A stretch of 6,765 nucleotides of DNA from Pseudomonadota bacterium (lineage in GTDB: Bacteria; Pseudomonadota; Gammaproteobacteria; Steroidobacterales; Steroidobacteraceae): assembly GCA_021815905.1 (NCBI GenBank), contig JAKAZP010000144.1, forward strand, positions 1-6,765. The letters run 5' to 3'. A program made the position numbers and the translations under genes. Positions within the stretch are counted from its first letter, which is position 1. Each line of letters opens with the position of its first letter. Below, one piece after another: positions 6,435 to 6,765 of the stretch. A model generated the notes under the pieces. It made no database searches. It saw only the letters and a program-made list of their open reading frames with translations, and had not been told where the DNA came from.

Positions 6435-6440
6435 TAAAAT
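6435..6440 (+). promoter_or_regulatory. Possible -10 element before the oxidoreductase gene
   Basis: TAAAAT is the only AT-rich hexamer in the 84-nt gap between the glycosyltransferase and the [2Fe-2S] subunit gene, 38 nt before its ATG. It resembles a sigma-70 -10 box, but I find no recognisable -35 hexamer 16-18 nt upstream, so this rests on one element. Confidence 0.3.
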
Positions 6441-6478
6441 GCCCGTGGCCCTCGGGTACGCGGAGGACATGGGGCGCC

Positions 6479-6765
6479 ATGAAGTACGTGATCTCGGTGA
6501 ACGGGCGCAAGCGCGCGGTGGAGGTGGAGCCGGACACGCCCCTGCTCTGGGTGCTGCGGGACGAGCTCGACCTCAAGGGCACCAAGTTCGGCTGCGGCAT
6601 CGCCCTCTGTGGCGCCTGCACGGTACATCTGGACGGAACGCCCGCGCGCTCGTGCGTCACGCCGATCGCTCGCGTGGGCGGCGCGCAGGTGGTGACGATC
6701 GAAGGCGTCGGCCGCTCCGAGGTCGGCCGCCGCGTGAAGGACGCGTGGCTCGCGCTCGATGTCAT
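6479..6765 (+). CDS. iorA: [2Fe-2S] small subunit of a xanthine-dehydrogenase-family molybdenum hydroxylase, IorA-like, 3' partial
   Basis: This subunit passes electrons from a molybdopterin-cytosine-dinucleotide large subunit, which hydroxylates N-heterocycles or oxidises aldehydes, to an acceptor. The 95 residues in the window form the N-terminal plant-type ferredoxin domain. The four cluster ligands are C39, C44, C47 and C59, in the spacing C-x4-C-x2-C-x11-C (FGCGIALCGACTVHLDG, then RSC). MKYVISVNGRKRAVEVEPDT and LLWVLRDELDLKGTKFG are characteristic of isoquinoline 1-oxidoreductase subunit alpha. The gene runs off the window at KDAWLALDV, just before the second, all-helical [2Fe-2S] domain, which should open with a Q-C-G-x-C motif. 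A GGAGG (6462-6466) lies 12 nt before the ATG; an out-of-frame ATG at 6469 intervenes. The real substrate is unknown: many IorA-like proteins are annotated by similarity only. The large subunit (IorB-like) is expected just downstream. Confidence 0.92.
   Translation, partial: MKYVISVNGRKRAVEVEPDTPLLWVLRDELDLKGTKFGCGIALCGACTVHLDGTPARSCVTPIARVGGAQVVTIEGVGRSEVGRRVKDAWLALDV

Noticed and set aside
5561..6628. A 355-codon minus-strand frame over the glycosyltransferase
   Set aside because: It is an Arg/Ala/His-rich antisense shadow that crosses two clear plus-strand genes and has no domain of its own.
6364..6765. A 133-codon minus-strand frame at the window end
   Set aside because: It is the antisense of the IorA-like gene, whose four cluster cysteines prove the plus strand.

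Overview
This is a GC-rich bacterial window. The predicted proteins (a FecR-like anti-sigma regulator, an STN-bearing TonB-dependent receptor of the Caulobacter/Xanthomonas style, a WaaE/LgtF-type inner-core LPS glycosyltransferase and an IorA-type [2Fe-2S] subunit) point to a Gram-negative proteobacterium. My best guess is a gammaproteobacterium near Xanthomonadales, Nevskiales or Steroidobacterales. That placement is inferred from gene content only.

Layout. Positions 1-966 (+) hold the 3' part of a FecR-family membrane regulator; its start lies before the window. After a 152-nt gap comes a 1140-residue TonB-dependent receptor (1119-4541, +) with a signal peptide, an STN signalling domain, a TonB box, a plug and a barrel. 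Together they form two thirds of a FecI-FecR-FecA style cell-surface signalling unit; the ECF sigma factor should lie just upstream of the window. A convergent gap of about 105 nt with GC-rich hairpins separates the receptor from a GNAT acetyltransferase on the minus strand (4647-5195).

The most interesting stretch is 5196-5620. At first sight it looks like empty DNA or an N-terminal extension of the next gene. Read piecewise across all three forward frames, it spells the C-terminal end of an ATP-dependent DNA ligase (OB-fold region). It is truncated at its 5' side and broken by at least one clear and probably three single-base frame changes. I call it a decayed ligase remnant. One part of it is in frame with the downstream glycosyltransferase, so a naive gene call gives a misleading 386-residue fusion.

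The glycosyltransferase proper (5621-6394, +) is a GT2 enzyme of the WaaE/LgtF type. From 6479 to the window end is the N-terminal half of a [2Fe-2S] small subunit of a molybdenum hydroxylase, closest in sequence character to isoquinoline 1-oxidoreductase subunit alpha. FecR and the receptor clearly belong together. The GNAT, the glycosyltransferase and the oxidoreductase look like unrelated neighbours. I see no tRNA, rRNA, CRISPR array or insertion sequence.
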